64,000 nt of DNA from an uncultured Flavobacteriales bacterium. Its GTDB lineage: Bacteria; Bacteroidota; Bacteroidia; Flavobacteriales; UBA1820. The stretch is taken from the NCBI GenBank assembly GCA_938023515.1, contig CALJDR010000052.1, forward strand, positions 1-64,000, given 5' to 3'. Positions 50,700-59,869 of this stretch are shown in pieces; the first letter of the stretch is position 1, and every line of letters starts with the position of its first letter. The position numbers and the translations under genes are program-made. Below the pieces are notes generated by a model. That model was not told where the DNA came from and did not search any database. It was given only the letters and a program-made list of their open reading frames with translations.

Positions 50700-51521
50700 T
50701 CAGCCTGCTACATCGTATTCCCGCAGAGCATCATTGAGTGAAGTTTTCTTGTCCGTACTCTCCTTGCGTTTGCCGATGATCAAAGCGCAGGGTACGCTGA
50801 ATTCCCCGGCCGGATATTGTTTTTTGAACGATCCGGGGATCACCACACTGCGGGGCGGCACATACCCCACATATTGTTTCCGTTCGGCTGTAGTGACGTC
50901 TATGATCTTCGTAGAGCCTGTCAGCACCACCCCGGCACCGAGCACGGCTTGGGAAGCCACATGGCAGCCTTCCACTACGATGCATCGCGAACCGACGAAC
51001 ACGTGGTCTTCGATAATGACCGGCGCGGCCTGCAGGGGTTCCAATACTCCGCCTATCCCTACGCCGCCCGAAAGGTGTACGTGACGGCCTATTTGCGCGC
51101 AGGAACCTACCGTGGCCCAAGTATCGACCATCGTTCCCTCATCGACATAAGCCCCGATATTCACATAAGAAGGCATCAGGATCACACCCGGTGCGATATA
51201 CGAGCCATAGCGCGCAATAGCTCCCGGTACGCTGCGCACCCCGCGGGGGGCGTATTCTATCTTCAGCGGTATTTTATCGTTCCATTCCAACGGTCCGGCG
51301 GTCAGCGTTCCCATGGGCTGGATAGGGAAATACAGCACAACGGCTTTTTTCACCCATTCGTTCACCTGCCATATACCATCGGATGCAGGCTGCGCGACAC
51401 GCAATTTTCCTCTGTCAAGCAGGTCTACCACCTGACGGATGGATGTCTGGATGTCCGCTTCTTTTAGTAATGAACGATCATCCCATGCACGTTCTATCGT
51501 GTTACGAAGTTCTTTTTCCAT
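50700..51521 (-). CDS. dapD: 2,3,4,5-tetrahydropyridine-2,6-dicarboxylate N-succinyltransferase
   Basis: 273 residues from the ATG at 51521 (MEKELRNTIERAWDDRSLLK); a longer reading from 51653 adds 44 residues and overlaps the OstA-like gene. The left-handed beta-helix hexapeptide repeats are visible (IAPGVILMPSYVNIGAYVDE, DTWATVGSCAQIGRHVHLSG, FVGSRCIVVEGCHVASQAVL). It catalyses the succinyl-CoA-dependent step of diaminopimelate and lysine synthesis, so it supplies peptidoglycan. Confidence 0.93.
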   Translation of the reverse strand: MEKELRNTIERAWDDRSLLKEADIQTSIRQVVDLLDRGKLRVAQPASDGIWQVNEWVKKAVVLYFPIQPMGTLTAGPLEWNDKIPLKIEYAPRGVRSVPGAIARYGSYIAPGVILMPSYVNIGAYVDEGTMVDTWATVGSCAQIGRHVHLSGGVGIGGVLEPLQAAPVIIEDHVFVGSRCIVVEGCHVASQAVLGAGVVLTGSTKIIDVTTAERKQYVGYVPPRSVVIPGSFKKQYPAGEFSVPCALIIGKRKESTDKKTSLNDALREYDVAG

Positions 51522-51612
51522 ATCATGAATTTTAAACAGTGGCAAAAATACCGGTTGCCGGCGTGGTTTTTTTAAAGAATCGGGAGCTTTTTGTAAGAAA
51601 GTTTTGCGAGTA

Positions 51613-54102
51613 TCATCGAACCGGTGCCTTGGTATCCTTTTCCGGGGAATCAACTATGGTTTTGTCCTTTTCCTTTATATCGGGCTCATTTTCACCCTTA
51701 ATATTTGGATCTGTTTCTTCTTCGGGCGCATTTCCGGCCACAGCAGGCTCATCTTCCGGTTTGAGAGCAGGATCTATCCCTCCTTCCAGGGATTTTCCGG
51801 CTACAGCCGGTTCTTCAGGCCGGGCCGCAAAACTAAGGTCTATATTCACGGGGCCTTCCCATATATCCTCCGGGTCCAGAGGCCGTTCGCTCTCCCTGAT
51901 ATTGAACCCTTTCAAACGCGTAGATTCTTCGGACAAACTGTCGGATGTCAGCATTTTTCCGTCGGGCAATTTATTGAACCGTATTACCAGCACTTTGGAA
52001 TCTTTCATGAACACATCCATATAGGCTGCATTGCTTTTGTTGACCCCCAACCTGGAACCGTCGTCTTCATACGAATAATAAACAGTTTCCGCATTTCCCT
52101 TTACATGGACGATACGCAGGTCGTTGTCGATGATCTTTCCTCGCATCGCATTCCCCTTCACCTGGTTATAAGCGTCTGTCTCGCGCGAATCCCTCGATAG
52201 GATAAAGGCATTCCTGACCAGGATCACTGAATCCATAACATCCTTTTCAAGATCGCGTTTTACATACATCGAATCGGCGGTGACCTGGTTGCCCCCGGAA
52301 AAAATGACAGGGTCCTTATACATGCTCATAATCCCTGTTTTCTGGTCGTAAAAGACTGAATCGGCCGCCCCGGCCATATCACTTTTGTAAAAACGGACAT
52401 GGTGAAAAGCACGCATCACCCGCAGACTGTCATCCGATTCTTTGCTCCAGGAGAGCGTATCCACTACCGCCGACAACGAATCCCCGGTCGGCCTTTCAGA
52501 TAACTGATTCGCCCCGGGTTTCAACCCAGGAAGCACAGGACGTTCCGGACGCAGCAATTCCAAAGGCCAGACAAATGTCATACCTAATACTGTTCGCGGT
52601 CTCAGGCTGTCTCTTTTCGCTTTTTCCAGGGCATCGGATTTTAGTTTAGCATCGCGCATCCCCTCCCGTTCCTGCTTCTTTTCTTCCCGCTGTCGTTTCT
52701 TTTCGGCTTTTTCGCGTTGCTTCGGGGTCATTTTTGCGTACAGGGAATCCAGGGAAACTTCTCTGCGCAGCGTGTCGGGGTTTTCCGCTGCGGATACCAA
52801 AGAATCTGCCACAGTCTTTTTCTCGGATGCCAAAGCTTCCGCTTCGGCCATTTTTTCCATCATGGACGACAGTCTTTTATCCACCCCTCCGTCACCTTCC
52901 TGCAGGCTATCGGCCGAAGCGGCCTTTGCCGCCAGATAGTTCATCAAAGTGCTGCGCCGGGTGACCATCAAAGTATCTCCCCGCGTATAAAGCGTGTCCT
53001 TGTCGAGTATCTGAACGACTTTGGGTTTGCGCGGGAATATAATCGAGTCCTGTTTTTCGAAATATTCGGCAAAATCTCCGTAAATGGCAGCCCTTTGGGC
53101 CGTATCCTGCAATTCTACATTGGAAACAGCACGGGCATACCCTTCGTTGCGCTCATAATGCAGTGTATCGCTCCTGAGCATCCGGCGTCCGTAAGATACC
53201 CGGGTATTTTTATAAAAATCGGAGATACCGCTCTCGGTGTTGTATTCGCCGCCTTCGGTATATATCTTGTTTTTTTCGCTGTAAATATTGGTGGGGCCCT
53301 CTGCCGTAATGACCTTGGAGACCGTATGGTAATGAAGCGTATCGGAATACATCCGATAATCCGGGTCCCAGGCCTTTACATCGACATAAAAATCCACCAT
53401 ATCGTCGGGTACCCGGTACACGCCTATCTGACTGTTGAGGGTATTCTTCTCGTCCGTGATAGTTCCCCCACAGAAATAGTAGGCCTGTTCGTTGATTCGG
53501 TCGTAATCGAGGGTATCGGTCCGCAATGTGGTGCTCTTGTGTACCAGTACCACATCCCCATAGGATTTTATCAGTTGATTGTCGCCCGTGTAAAGCATAT
53601 AGTTGCTGTTCAGGGTAAGGGTATCCCCTTCGTTGACAAATACGTTCCCCCGGGCAAAAAAAGTGTTCATCGCCCGGTTGAATTCTGCTTCGTCGCAGGT
53701 CATCAAAGTATTGCCGTGGTAGAACCGCACATTGCCGGTAAGTTTTTGTACCCCGGGGGCGATATCCTCATTGTTGCTGATCAGGTCGGCATTGTCTATC
53801 CGTATCTTCGTCGGTTTTCCACCACCCGAAGATGTGCTTCTGGGGCGTGTACTGTCCCCGGATGCAGAAACCGGGCGCTGTCCCGTTGCAGGACGCGCAG
53901 GGGCCTGCTGTTTGGCCGCCGGGTTTCCGGCGCCCGGCATCACCCATCCGCTGCCCGAAAGGGAATCCTCCTCTTCCGTCTGCCCGGAGCCGGCTACCGA
54001 AGGCGCCCCCTGCGGGGGCTGCTGGGGCGCGCCGTACAGGGACAGGATAGCTGCCGAGAGTACAAGCAGGGTAAGTAAAGTATATTTTTGGACGTCCTTC
54101 AC
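51613..54102 (-). CDS. OstA/LptA-like protein (LPS transport)
   Basis: 829 residues from the GTG at 54102, chosen because the -7 element TATCTTTG (leftward, 54134-54127) lies just upstream and would be inside a reading frame started at 54180. The N-terminus is a signal peptide (VKDVQKYTLLTLLVLSAAIL). Most of the protein is beta-jellyroll repeats of the OstA type (RFYHGNTLMTCDEAEFNRAM, RSDTLHYERNEGYARAVSNV, YAEKQ-like segments). A charged helical insert occurs in the middle (KQREKAEKKRQREEKKQERE). It should pass lipopolysaccharide through the periplasm in the Bacteroidota version of the Lpt system. The size, larger than LptA, is normal for the group. Confidence 0.8.
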   Translation of the reverse strand: MKDVQKYTLLTLLVLSAAILSLYGAPQQPPQGAPSVAGSGQTEEEDSLSGSGWVMPGAGNPAAKQQAPARPATGQRPVSASGDSTRPRSTSSGGGKPTKIRIDNADLISNNEDIAPGVQKLTGNVRFYHGNTLMTCDEAEFNRAMNTFFARGNVFVNEGDTLTLNSNYMLYTGDNQLIKSYGDVVLVHKSTTLRTDTLDYDRINEQAYYFCGGTITDEKNTLNSQIGVYRVPDDMVDFYVDVKAWDPDYRMYSDTLHYHTVSKVITAEGPTNIYSEKNKIYTEGGEYNTESGISDFYKNTRVSYGRRMLRSDTLHYERNEGYARAVSNVELQDTAQRAAIYGDFAEYFEKQDSIIFPRKPKVVQILDKDTLYTRGDTLMVTRRSTLMNYLAAKAASADSLQEGDGGVDKRLSSMMEKMAEAEALASEKKTVADSLVSAAENPDTLRREVSLDSLYAKMTPKQREKAEKKRQREEKKQEREGMRDAKLKSDALEKAKRDSLRPRTVLGMTFVWPLELLRPERPVLPGLKPGANQLSERPTGDSLSAVVDTLSWSKESDDSLRVMRAFHHVRFYKSDMAGAADSVFYDQKTGIMSMYKDPVIFSGGNQVTADSMYVKRDLEKDVMDSVILVRNAFILSRDSRETDAYNQVKGNAMRGKIIDNDLRIVHVKGNAETVYYSYEDDGSRLGVNKSNAAYMDVFMKDSKVLVIRFNKLPDGKMLTSDSLSEESTRLKGFNIRESERPLDPEDIWEGPVNIDLSFAARPEEPAVAGKSLEGGIDPALKPEDEPAVAGNAPEEETDPNIKGENEPDIKEKDKTIVDSPEKDTKAPVR

Positions 54103-54157
54103 GCGGTTTGCCGTATTTTCATTATGCAAAGATACTGAAAAAAAGCCCTCGGGACAT

Positions 54158-54177
54158 TCCCTGCCTATAGGCAGGGA
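54158..54177. repeat. 20-bp perfect palindrome between OstA-like and thioesterase genes
   Basis: TCCCTGCCTATAGGCAGGGA is its own reverse complement. It lies in the short divergent intergenic region, near the -7 of the OstA-like gene and 14 bp before TAAATTTG (54191-54198), the probable -7 of the thioesterase gene. A dimeric regulator could control both genes from it. Confidence 0.6.
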
Positions 54178-54209
54178 CAAAAAATATTCCTAAATTTGAC
54201 GAAACAATT

Positions 54210-54983
54210 GTGAAAAACACCCGGACTGAAAAATTGGAAAAAGAAAACACCCCTTACCCTCTTACATACACTGAAAAGTTCCATGTCGAATGGGACGCTG
54301 CCTGCGCTACCGGCCGGCTTTCACTGACAGGCCTTTTCAATATGATACAGATCACCGCCGGCAACCACGCCAATATATGCCGTTTCGGTTTTTACGACAT
54401 GATGGCCGCCGGACAGGCCTGGGTGCTCAACCGGATGAAAGTGCACTTCACTTCCATGCCCGGCTGCAATCAGGAAGTGCGGGTAACGACCTGGATACAC
54501 GGTTCCAACGGAGTGATCTCGGAACGAAACATGATCGTTGAACACGGCGGCCAAATTTTTGCTCAGGTAAGCACCGTATGGGCCTGCATCAACTACGAAA
54601 AGCGCACGCCCGAACACATCGCCGTGGATTATCCGGATTACCTGGTACTGGGCGATAAAAATATCGATATCGCCAAAGCATCCCGCGTCCATCCCCCCGA
54701 AACAACTGAGCTGCTGCGCAAATACCGGGTCGCCTTCAGCGATATCGACGCGATGGGCCATGTGAACAACATCAAGTACACACAGTGGATACTGGACAGC
54801 ATCCCCTACGAAATGGCCTTGGGGATTACCAGCGGCGAGGTCGAAGTCAACTTCCTGGCGGAACTCCACCAGGGCGACCGGGTATTCATCGAACAGGGAG
54901 AAACGGCGGACGGGATCACGTTCGTGGTCCGGCGGGAATCCGACGGGCGTCCGGCATTCCTCTCCCGCTACCGCCCTCTCTAA
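54210..54983 (+). CDS. Acyl-ACP thioesterase
   Basis: 257 residues read from GTG at 54210; the TAAATTTG box ends only 11 bp upstream, so the mRNA would be almost leaderless, and TTG at 54234 is an alternative start. Two hotdog domains: the first has QITAGNHANICRFGFYDMMA and WVLNRMKVHFTSMPGCNQEV, the second RVAFSDIDAMGHVNNIKYTQ with the catalytic Asn and His region. The family releases fatty acids from acyl carrier protein at the end of synthesis. Divergent from the OstA-like gene. Confidence 0.85.
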   Translation: MKNTRTEKLEKENTPYPLTYTEKFHVEWDAACATGRLSLTGLFNMIQITAGNHANICRFGFYDMMAAGQAWVLNRMKVHFTSMPGCNQEVRVTTWIHGSNGVISERNMIVEHGGQIFAQVSTVWACINYEKRTPEHIAVDYPDYLVLGDKNIDIAKASRVHPPETTELLRKYRVAFSDIDAMGHVNNIKYTQWILDSIPYEMALGITSGEVEVNFLAELHQGDRVFIEQGETADGITFVVRRESDGRPAFLSRYRPL

Positions 54984-55069
54984 AAAATAGGGAACGGAAA
55001 AGGATTACCTCGGGGAAATCCCCTATTTTTGCAACAGTAAAATATCCATCATCAGACTCAATATCCTTC

Positions 55070-55699
55070 ATGTTGGTAATAGGTATAGCAGGAGGCGCCG
55101 GTTCCGGCAAGACCACCGTGGTAAATAAAATACTGGAAGCTGTTAGCCCGCAGGACGTAGCCGTGCTTTCGCAGGACTCCTATTACCGCGACAGTTCCGA
55201 TGTGCCGGTATCGGAGCGCCAGAAGATCAACGTGGACCATCCGGACTCCATCGAATTCGACCTGCTGGCCCAACACGTGGCACAGCTGAAAAAAGGGCAG
55301 TCTATCGAACAGCCTACCTACTCCTACACCACGTACGAACGGGGAAAAGAGACCGTCCACACTGAACCCAAAGCCGTTGTGATTGTCGAAGGCATTCTCG
55401 TGCTCCAAAACAAAGCCCTGCGCAGCCTGATGGACATCAAGATATTCGTCGAGACGGACGACGACGACCGTCTGGCCCGCGTTATCCGCCGGGACATCGT
55501 CGAAAGAGGACGTACTGCTACCCAGGTGCTCGATCGGTATGTGAATATCGTCAAACCGATGCACAAGCGATTCATCGAGCCTTCGCGCAAATATGCAGAC
55601 CTCATCATTCCCAACTACGACGGGCTGGAGGTCGCCATCAACGTCATCCTGACGGTCATCGAAAAAAAGCTCGGAAAAGAAAAATGCACCCGGTTCTGA
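55070..55699 (+). CDS. udk: Uridine kinase
   Basis: 209 residues from ATG 55070, 39 bp after TATTTTTG (55024-55031), a likely -7. P-loop GIAGGAGSGKTTVVNKIL at the start, SQDSYYRDSSDVPVSERQKI with the uridine-binding Asp and Tyr, FVETDDDDRLARVIRRDIVE in the lid, and KRFIEPSRKYADLIIPNYDG. It phosphorylates uridine and cytidine in pyrimidine salvage. Followed after 1 bp by the FtsB-like gene. Confidence 0.95.
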   Translation: MLVIGIAGGAGSGKTTVVNKILEAVSPQDVAVLSQDSYYRDSSDVPVSERQKINVDHPDSIEFDLLAQHVAQLKKGQSIEQPTYSYTTYERGKETVHTEPKAVVIVEGILVLQNKALRSLMDIKIFVETDDDDRLARVIRRDIVERGRTATQVLDRYVNIVKPMHKRFIEPSRKYADLIIPNYDGLEVAINVILTVIEKKLGKEKCTRF

Positions 55700-55700
55700 T

Positions 55701-56051
55701 ATGAAATCGCCCGTAGAGAATATAAAAACTTACATAAACCGCCGCCCGGGACTGAAACGGACGGTGGATTATATGCTGAACCACAAACTGCTGGTCGTCG
55801 TCGCCGCATTCCTGGTATGGATGACCTTCTTCGACCGCAATTCGTTCCTGTTGCACGTAGAGCGCGAGCGCAATATCTCGGCCCTGCAGGATTCTATCAG
55901 CTATTACAAGCGGGAAATAGAACGGCAGAAGACTTTCCTGAACGAACTTCGCAGCGACCCCAAACAAATGGAAAAATTCGTCCGCGAGCACTACGGCCTG
56001 AAAAAAGACAACGAAGATATCTACATCATCAAACGGTCTTCCGAAGAATGA
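55701..56051 (+). CDS. FtsB/DivIC-family septum formation initiator
   Basis: 116 residues. A single membrane helix (KLLVVVAAFLVWMTFFDRNS, residues ~30-48) is followed by a coiled coil (RNISALQDSISYYKREIERQ) and the family motif KQMEKFVREHYGLKKDNEDI near the end. It should be part of the division complex with FtsL and FtsQ. One base after udk, same strand. Confidence 0.9.
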   Translation: MKSPVENIKTYINRRPGLKRTVDYMLNHKLLVVVAAFLVWMTFFDRNSFLLHVERERNISALQDSISYYKREIERQKTFLNELRSDPKQMEKFVREHYGLKKDNEDIYIIKRSSEE

Positions 56052-56121
56052 ATCCACTCAGCGGCTACTCCGACTGCCCCTTGAAAGGCCGGAAAACGAC
56101 AAACCAAACCCTCTGCCGCTG

Positions 56122-57345
56122 ATGATACTCCCCTACATTGCCCTCGGAACCGCCTGCGCCCTGCCAGGTATCGCCTATGCATATGTATGCCACCGGCAGA
56201 AAACCCGGAAAAAGCACCGATTGGCCGAGTCGGAATTGATCCTGGACCATATGAATGCCTATTTTATCCTGATAGACTCCGATTTCAAAGTACTGCGTAC
56301 CAATTACTACACCCTGAACCATATCCCGGCCAGTGACGAGCCTAAACGGGTGGGCGACCTTTTGCAATGCCGCAATGCACTGGAATCGCACGGTTGCGGC
56401 ACCCACGAACTCTGCAAAATATGTGGCATCCAAGCGGCTATCGGCCGGGCATTGATGAGGGGAGAAAGCTTTAAGGAACAGGAGGCGGCCATGGAAGTAT
56501 TCCGGCACGACCTCCGGCAAATGACCCCCTGTGATGTCTCGGTATCGGGTACCTATCTGGAAACCGCCGGGGAAAAGCGGATGGTACTGACGGTCATCGA
56601 TATCACGACGCTAAAGGACACCCAAAAGCAGTTACATGCCGAGAAGGAAAAGGCGGTGGCCTCCGACCGTCTCAAATCAGCTTTCATCGCCAATATGAGC
56701 CACGAGATACGTACCCCCCTCCATGCCATCTCCGGGTTTTCCGACCTGCTGGCCTCGGCCGAAGACCGGGAAGAAAAAAATGCCTATGCCGACATCGTCA
56801 GCCGGAACAGCCGGCAGCTCCTGCACCTTTTCGACGACATCCTCGACCTGGCAAAAATGGAGTCCGGGACACTGGATTTCAATTATTCGGATTTCCGGGC
56901 AGATGAACTTTTAAAAGACCTGTACGGTACTTTTGCCGACGCCCTGAAAGAAAAGAAAGAAATAAAACTCGTACTGGATCCGGCTCCGAAACTACCCCTG
57001 CTCCATTCGGAGCGGGAACGGGTGTTCCAGATACTTTCCAATTTTATCGACAATGCCTTGAAATTTACGGCCGCCGGGGAGATCCGGTTCGGCGTTACCC
57101 GGCAGGATGACGGATATGTCCGATTTTACGTGTCGGATACGGGAGTCGGCATCGCCGAGGAAGAACAGGAAAAGATATTCGGGCGGTTCACCAAACTGGA
57201 TCACTACCTGCCCGGAAGCGGGCTCGGACTGGCCATCGCGCAATTGATCGTCGAAAAACTGGGCGGAACCATCGGCGTGGAATCACGCCCGGGCAAAGGC
57301 TCGACTTTTTGGTTTACCCTGCCGCTGGAGAAACCGGTCGGATAA
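56122..57345 (+). CDS. Hybrid-free sensor histidine kinase with cysteine-rich PAS domain
   Basis: 407 residues. One N-terminal membrane helix (PYIALGTACALPGIAYAYVC, residues ~4-23) is followed by a PAS-like sensor domain (~35-165) that carries four cysteines, C83, C92, C98 and C101, in the pattern LLQC-x8-C-x5-C-x2-C. The kinase core has the phospho-acceptor H194 in ANMSHEIRTPL and ATP-binding boxes NALKFTAAGEI (N), DTGVGIAEEEQEKIFGRF (G1) and GSGLGLAIAQLI (G2). No response regulator lies beside it. The cysteine set may bind iron-sulfur or zinc and sense redox state or oxygen, which is inference. Confidence 0.87.
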   Translation: MILPYIALGTACALPGIAYAYVCHRQKTRKKHRLAESELILDHMNAYFILIDSDFKVLRTNYYTLNHIPASDEPKRVGDLLQCRNALESHGCGTHELCKICGIQAAIGRALMRGESFKEQEAAMEVFRHDLRQMTPCDVSVSGTYLETAGEKRMVLTVIDITTLKDTQKQLHAEKEKAVASDRLKSAFIANMSHEIRTPLHAISGFSDLLASAEDREEKNAYADIVSRNSRQLLHLFDDILDLAKMESGTLDFNYSDFRADELLKDLYGTFADALKEKKEIKLVLDPAPKLPLLHSERERVFQILSNFIDNALKFTAAGEIRFGVTRQDDGYVRFYVSDTGVGIAEEEQEKIFGRFTKLDHYLPGSGLGLAIAQLIVEKLGGTIGVESRPGKGSTFWFTLPLEKPVG

Positions 57346-57347
57346 AA

Positions 57348-58319
57348 TTATTGAATGGCTTTTTCCGGGATGTATTCGCCGTACGCCCTCTCTGCCCAAA
57401 ATTCATACCCTTTCCCGCTCCGCGAAGTGCCTTCGAGCACCGTATCGATGAAACCGTTGCGTTCCACCAGTACCGTGTGATAGATTTTCCCGTCGGGATT
57501 TTTTTTCAGTTTAAAGAACACCTGCTTTTTCGGGTCGTTGAAGTAAATGAAATCTCCGGTTTCGGTACGTTTGAGGGGAAGGTATTGGCCCAAGCCCTTT
57601 TCCATCGCAAAACTGCGCCCCCATGTCCCACCCGAAGCGCTGACGATGTGTTTCCCGTCGATAACCACGGTCGCATCCTCATAGGAAGTCACGCACAGAT
57701 AATGTTTTTTCGACCGGCCGAGCCAGTCTGCCAATTTTTCTACATGCAGGGAATCCTCGTATCCGTACGTACTGTCCAAAAACACGATCCGTTTCACTTT
57801 ATCCGGTATCGTATCGAGGGCCCGGATATATTCGAACACGAAATATCCCCCTCCCGAATGGCCGGACAGCACGGCCGAAGGGCGGTAATCGGCGTATAGG
57901 GCCATTATGTCGTCCACAATGGCGGGGAGGATTTGCGTCTTATCCTCTTTGTGCAGGCTGCGCCAGGCTCCCCAGCTTTTGCCGGCGGCCATCAGGTATA
58001 CCACCACGAAATTGTATTTCTTCCCCTTTTCCCGCAAAAAACGGGTTTGGGCGGCTATATGCTGGATATCGTAATGCCAGTCGTCCCCGGCGTACATTTT
58101 TTTCCCGGCGGTCCACTCGATAGTATTGCCGTTGGGAAGGGCGTAAAACAATACTTGGGTCGGTTTGCGCTTATCCATCCGGGCAGGCGCATTTATGGCG
58201 ATCCGCACATCGGGGTATTTATCGTCGATGCGTGTCACCACGGATTCATCGGCGGCTTTCTGCCCTACGCACGGAAGGCACAGCACCGACAGCAGCAGGA
58301 AAAGGAAAGGTTTTTTCAA
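57348..58319 (-). CDS. Secreted alpha/beta-hydrolase-like protein
   Basis: 323 residues with a signal peptide (MKKPFLFLLLSVLCLPCVGQ). The nucleophile elbow is VLSGHSGGGYFVFEYIRALD (G-H-S-G-G), preceded by the usual strand FVVVYLMAAGKSWGAW. The Asp in FLDSTYG and a later His may complete the triad, but I cannot place them firmly. Substrate unknown. Overlap-free convergent partner of the histidine kinase, 2 bp apart. Confidence 0.75.
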   Translation of the reverse strand: MKKPFLFLLLSVLCLPCVGQKAADESVVTRIDDKYPDVRIAINAPARMDKRKPTQVLFYALPNGNTIEWTAGKKMYAGDDWHYDIQHIAAQTRFLREKGKKYNFVVVYLMAAGKSWGAWRSLHKEDKTQILPAIVDDIMALYADYRPSAVLSGHSGGGYFVFEYIRALDTIPDKVKRIVFLDSTYGYEDSLHVEKLADWLGRSKKHYLCVTSYEDATVVIDGKHIVSASGGTWGRSFAMEKGLGQYLPLKRTETGDFIYFNDPKKQVFFKLKKNPDGKIYHTVLVERNGFIDTVLEGTSRSGKGYEFWAERAYGEYIPEKAIQ

Positions 58320-58340
58320 AGCAGTAGTTTATATTATCGT

Positions 58341-58601
58341 TTACACGAACCGTCCGGCTTTCTGCCTGCGGTCGGTCGGCAGGTCTTTGCGGAACAGCAA
58401 ACTGAGCAGCGACAGGACGACGCCCGCCACGATAAAGGGGATGCAAACGCCCACCATTCGGTCCGCCTGCTGAAAATTGGCCAGCATATAAACGAGCGGA
58501 GCGATCATCAATGCCGCACCAAGACCTACCATCGCAAGTCCTACGGCCGATAAAGGCCGCGCAGCAGCCGTATTTTTCCGTTGTCCGTTCCGTATCATTT
58601 G
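58341..58601 (-). CDS. Small membrane protein, unknown
   Basis: 86 residues from ATG 58601 (MIRNGQRKN...), or 103 from 58652. Two hydrophobic helices (VGLAMVGLGAALMIAPLVYM and VGVCIPFIVAGVVLSLLSLL) and a basic tail. 21 bp upstream of the hydrolase gene on the same strand. No family recognised. Confidence 0.55.
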   Translation of the reverse strand, partial: QMIRNGQRKNTAAARPLSAVGLAMVGLGAALMIAPLVYMLANFQQADRMVGVCIPFIVAGVVLSLLSLLFRKDLPTDRRQKAGRFV

Positions 58602-58717
58602 TTTTGTATTTGATCCGGGCATAAAGATAATACGCGGCGCGGATATAATCAAAAAATCCGAAAGTTTTGTCCGCCCGGCAGTTCCGGTGCCGGGAATATT
58701 ATTTATCTTTTTCCGCC

Positions 58718-58749
58718 TTTGGCTGTCCGGGAAAAAATGATTAATTTTG
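58718..58749 (+). promoter_or_regulatory. dnaX promoter
   Basis: TTTG (58718-58721), 20 bp, TAATTTTG (58742-58749), 28 bp before the ATG. Confidence 0.8.
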
Positions 58750-58777
58750 CTTTCGCCCGAAAGGGAAGGAAAACACT

Positions 58778-59869
58778 ATGGAACATTTCGTCGTATCGGC
58801 CCGCAAATACCGCCCCCACTCCTTTGACGAGGTAGTCGGACAGGAACATATCGCCTCGACGCTGGAGAATGCCATCGAGCACAACCAGCTGGCGCAGGCT
58901 ATGCTGTTCTGCGGCCCCCGCGGGGTCGGAAAGACCACCTGCGCCCGTATCCTGGCGCGGGAGATCAACCGCCGCACCATGCCGGACGCTTCGCCGGACG
59001 AAGACTTCGCGTTCAACATCCACGAACTCGATGCCGCCTCCAACAACTCCGTAGAGGATATCCGCACCCTGATAGACCAGGTGCGCTTCGCCCCCCAGAC
59101 GGGCAAATACAAAGTGTACATCATCGATGAGGTACATATGCTTTCGCAGGCGGCCTTCAACGCCTTTCTCAAAACGCTGGAAGAACCCCCCGCCCACGCC
59201 ATCTTTATTCTGGCGACCACCGAAAAGCACAAGATCATCCCTACGATCCTTTCCCGCTGCCAGATATTCGATTTCAAGCTTATTTCGGTAGCCGATATCC
59301 GGGGCCATCTGGCCCGTATCGCGGCCGACCAGGGGATCAAAGCCGATGAAGAAGCCCTGCATATCATTGCCGTTAAGGCGGAAGGCGCCCTGCGCGATGC
59401 CCTGTCCATATTCGACCGGGTAGTATGTTTCTGCGGGGATACCCTCACGGCGGAAAAAGTGGCCGAGACCCTCAATGTGTTGGATTACCAGGCATACTTC
59501 CACCTGACGGATGCCTTGTTGGATGCGGACATTCCCTCCGCCATGCTTCAGGTAGATGCGATCCTGCAGAATGGTTTCGACCTCCAGTATATGCTTTCCG
59601 GGCTTGCCTCGCACATCCGGGATCTGATGGTCTCCAAAAATCCGGCTACCATCTCCCTGCTGAACGTACCGGAAGACGTAAAGAACCGCTACAAGGAACA
59701 GTGCGCCCGCCTGGATGCCGAAACGGCTGTCGAAGCGCTGGCCCTGCTGGCCCGTACCCAGTCGGAATACCGCCTGTCCAAAAACCCGCGGCTCCTCACC
59801 GAGATCGCGCTGATGCAGCTGGCATCCCTGGGACTCGACCCGTCAAAAAAAAAAGCCCTGACTTTATAA
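58778..59869 (+). CDS. dnaX: DNA polymerase III gamma-type subunit (short dnaX product)
   Basis: 363 residues in the 0 frame. AAA+ clamp-loader core: Walker A GPRGVGKTTCARILAREINR, Walker B KVYIIDEVHMLSQAAFNAFL, sensor 1 IFILATTEKHKIIPTILSRC. The zinc-binding cysteines normal in proteobacterial DnaX are replaced by a stretch with DEDFAFNIHELDAASNN, usual in Bacteroidota. The frame ends with DPSKKKALTL and TAA 12 bases after a run of ten A (59845-59854). The -1 frame continues into the tau C-terminus, so this is the gamma-like product. Confidence 0.9.
   Translation: MEHFVVSARKYRPHSFDEVVGQEHIASTLENAIEHNQLAQAMLFCGPRGVGKTTCARILAREINRRTMPDASPDEDFAFNIHELDAASNNSVEDIRTLIDQVRFAPQTGKYKVYIIDEVHMLSQAAFNAFLKTLEEPPAHAIFILATTEKHKIIPTILSRCQIFDFKLISVADIRGHLARIAADQGIKADEEALHIIAVKAEGALRDALSIFDRVVCFCGDTLTAEKVAETLNVLDYQAYFHLTDALLDADIPSAMLQVDAILQNGFDLQYMLSGLASHIRDLMVSKNPATISLLNVPEDVKNRYKEQCARLDAETAVEALALLARTQSEYRLSKNPRLLTEIALMQLASLGLDPSKKKALTL

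Noticed and set aside
52717..54078. 453-codon open frame on the plus strand opposite the OstA-like gene
   Set aside because: Antisense shadow; the minus frame has a signal peptide and OstA repeats.
56122..57345. The histidine kinase as partner of the prophage response regulator
   Set aside because: They are 48 kb apart in different elements and nothing in the sequence links them.
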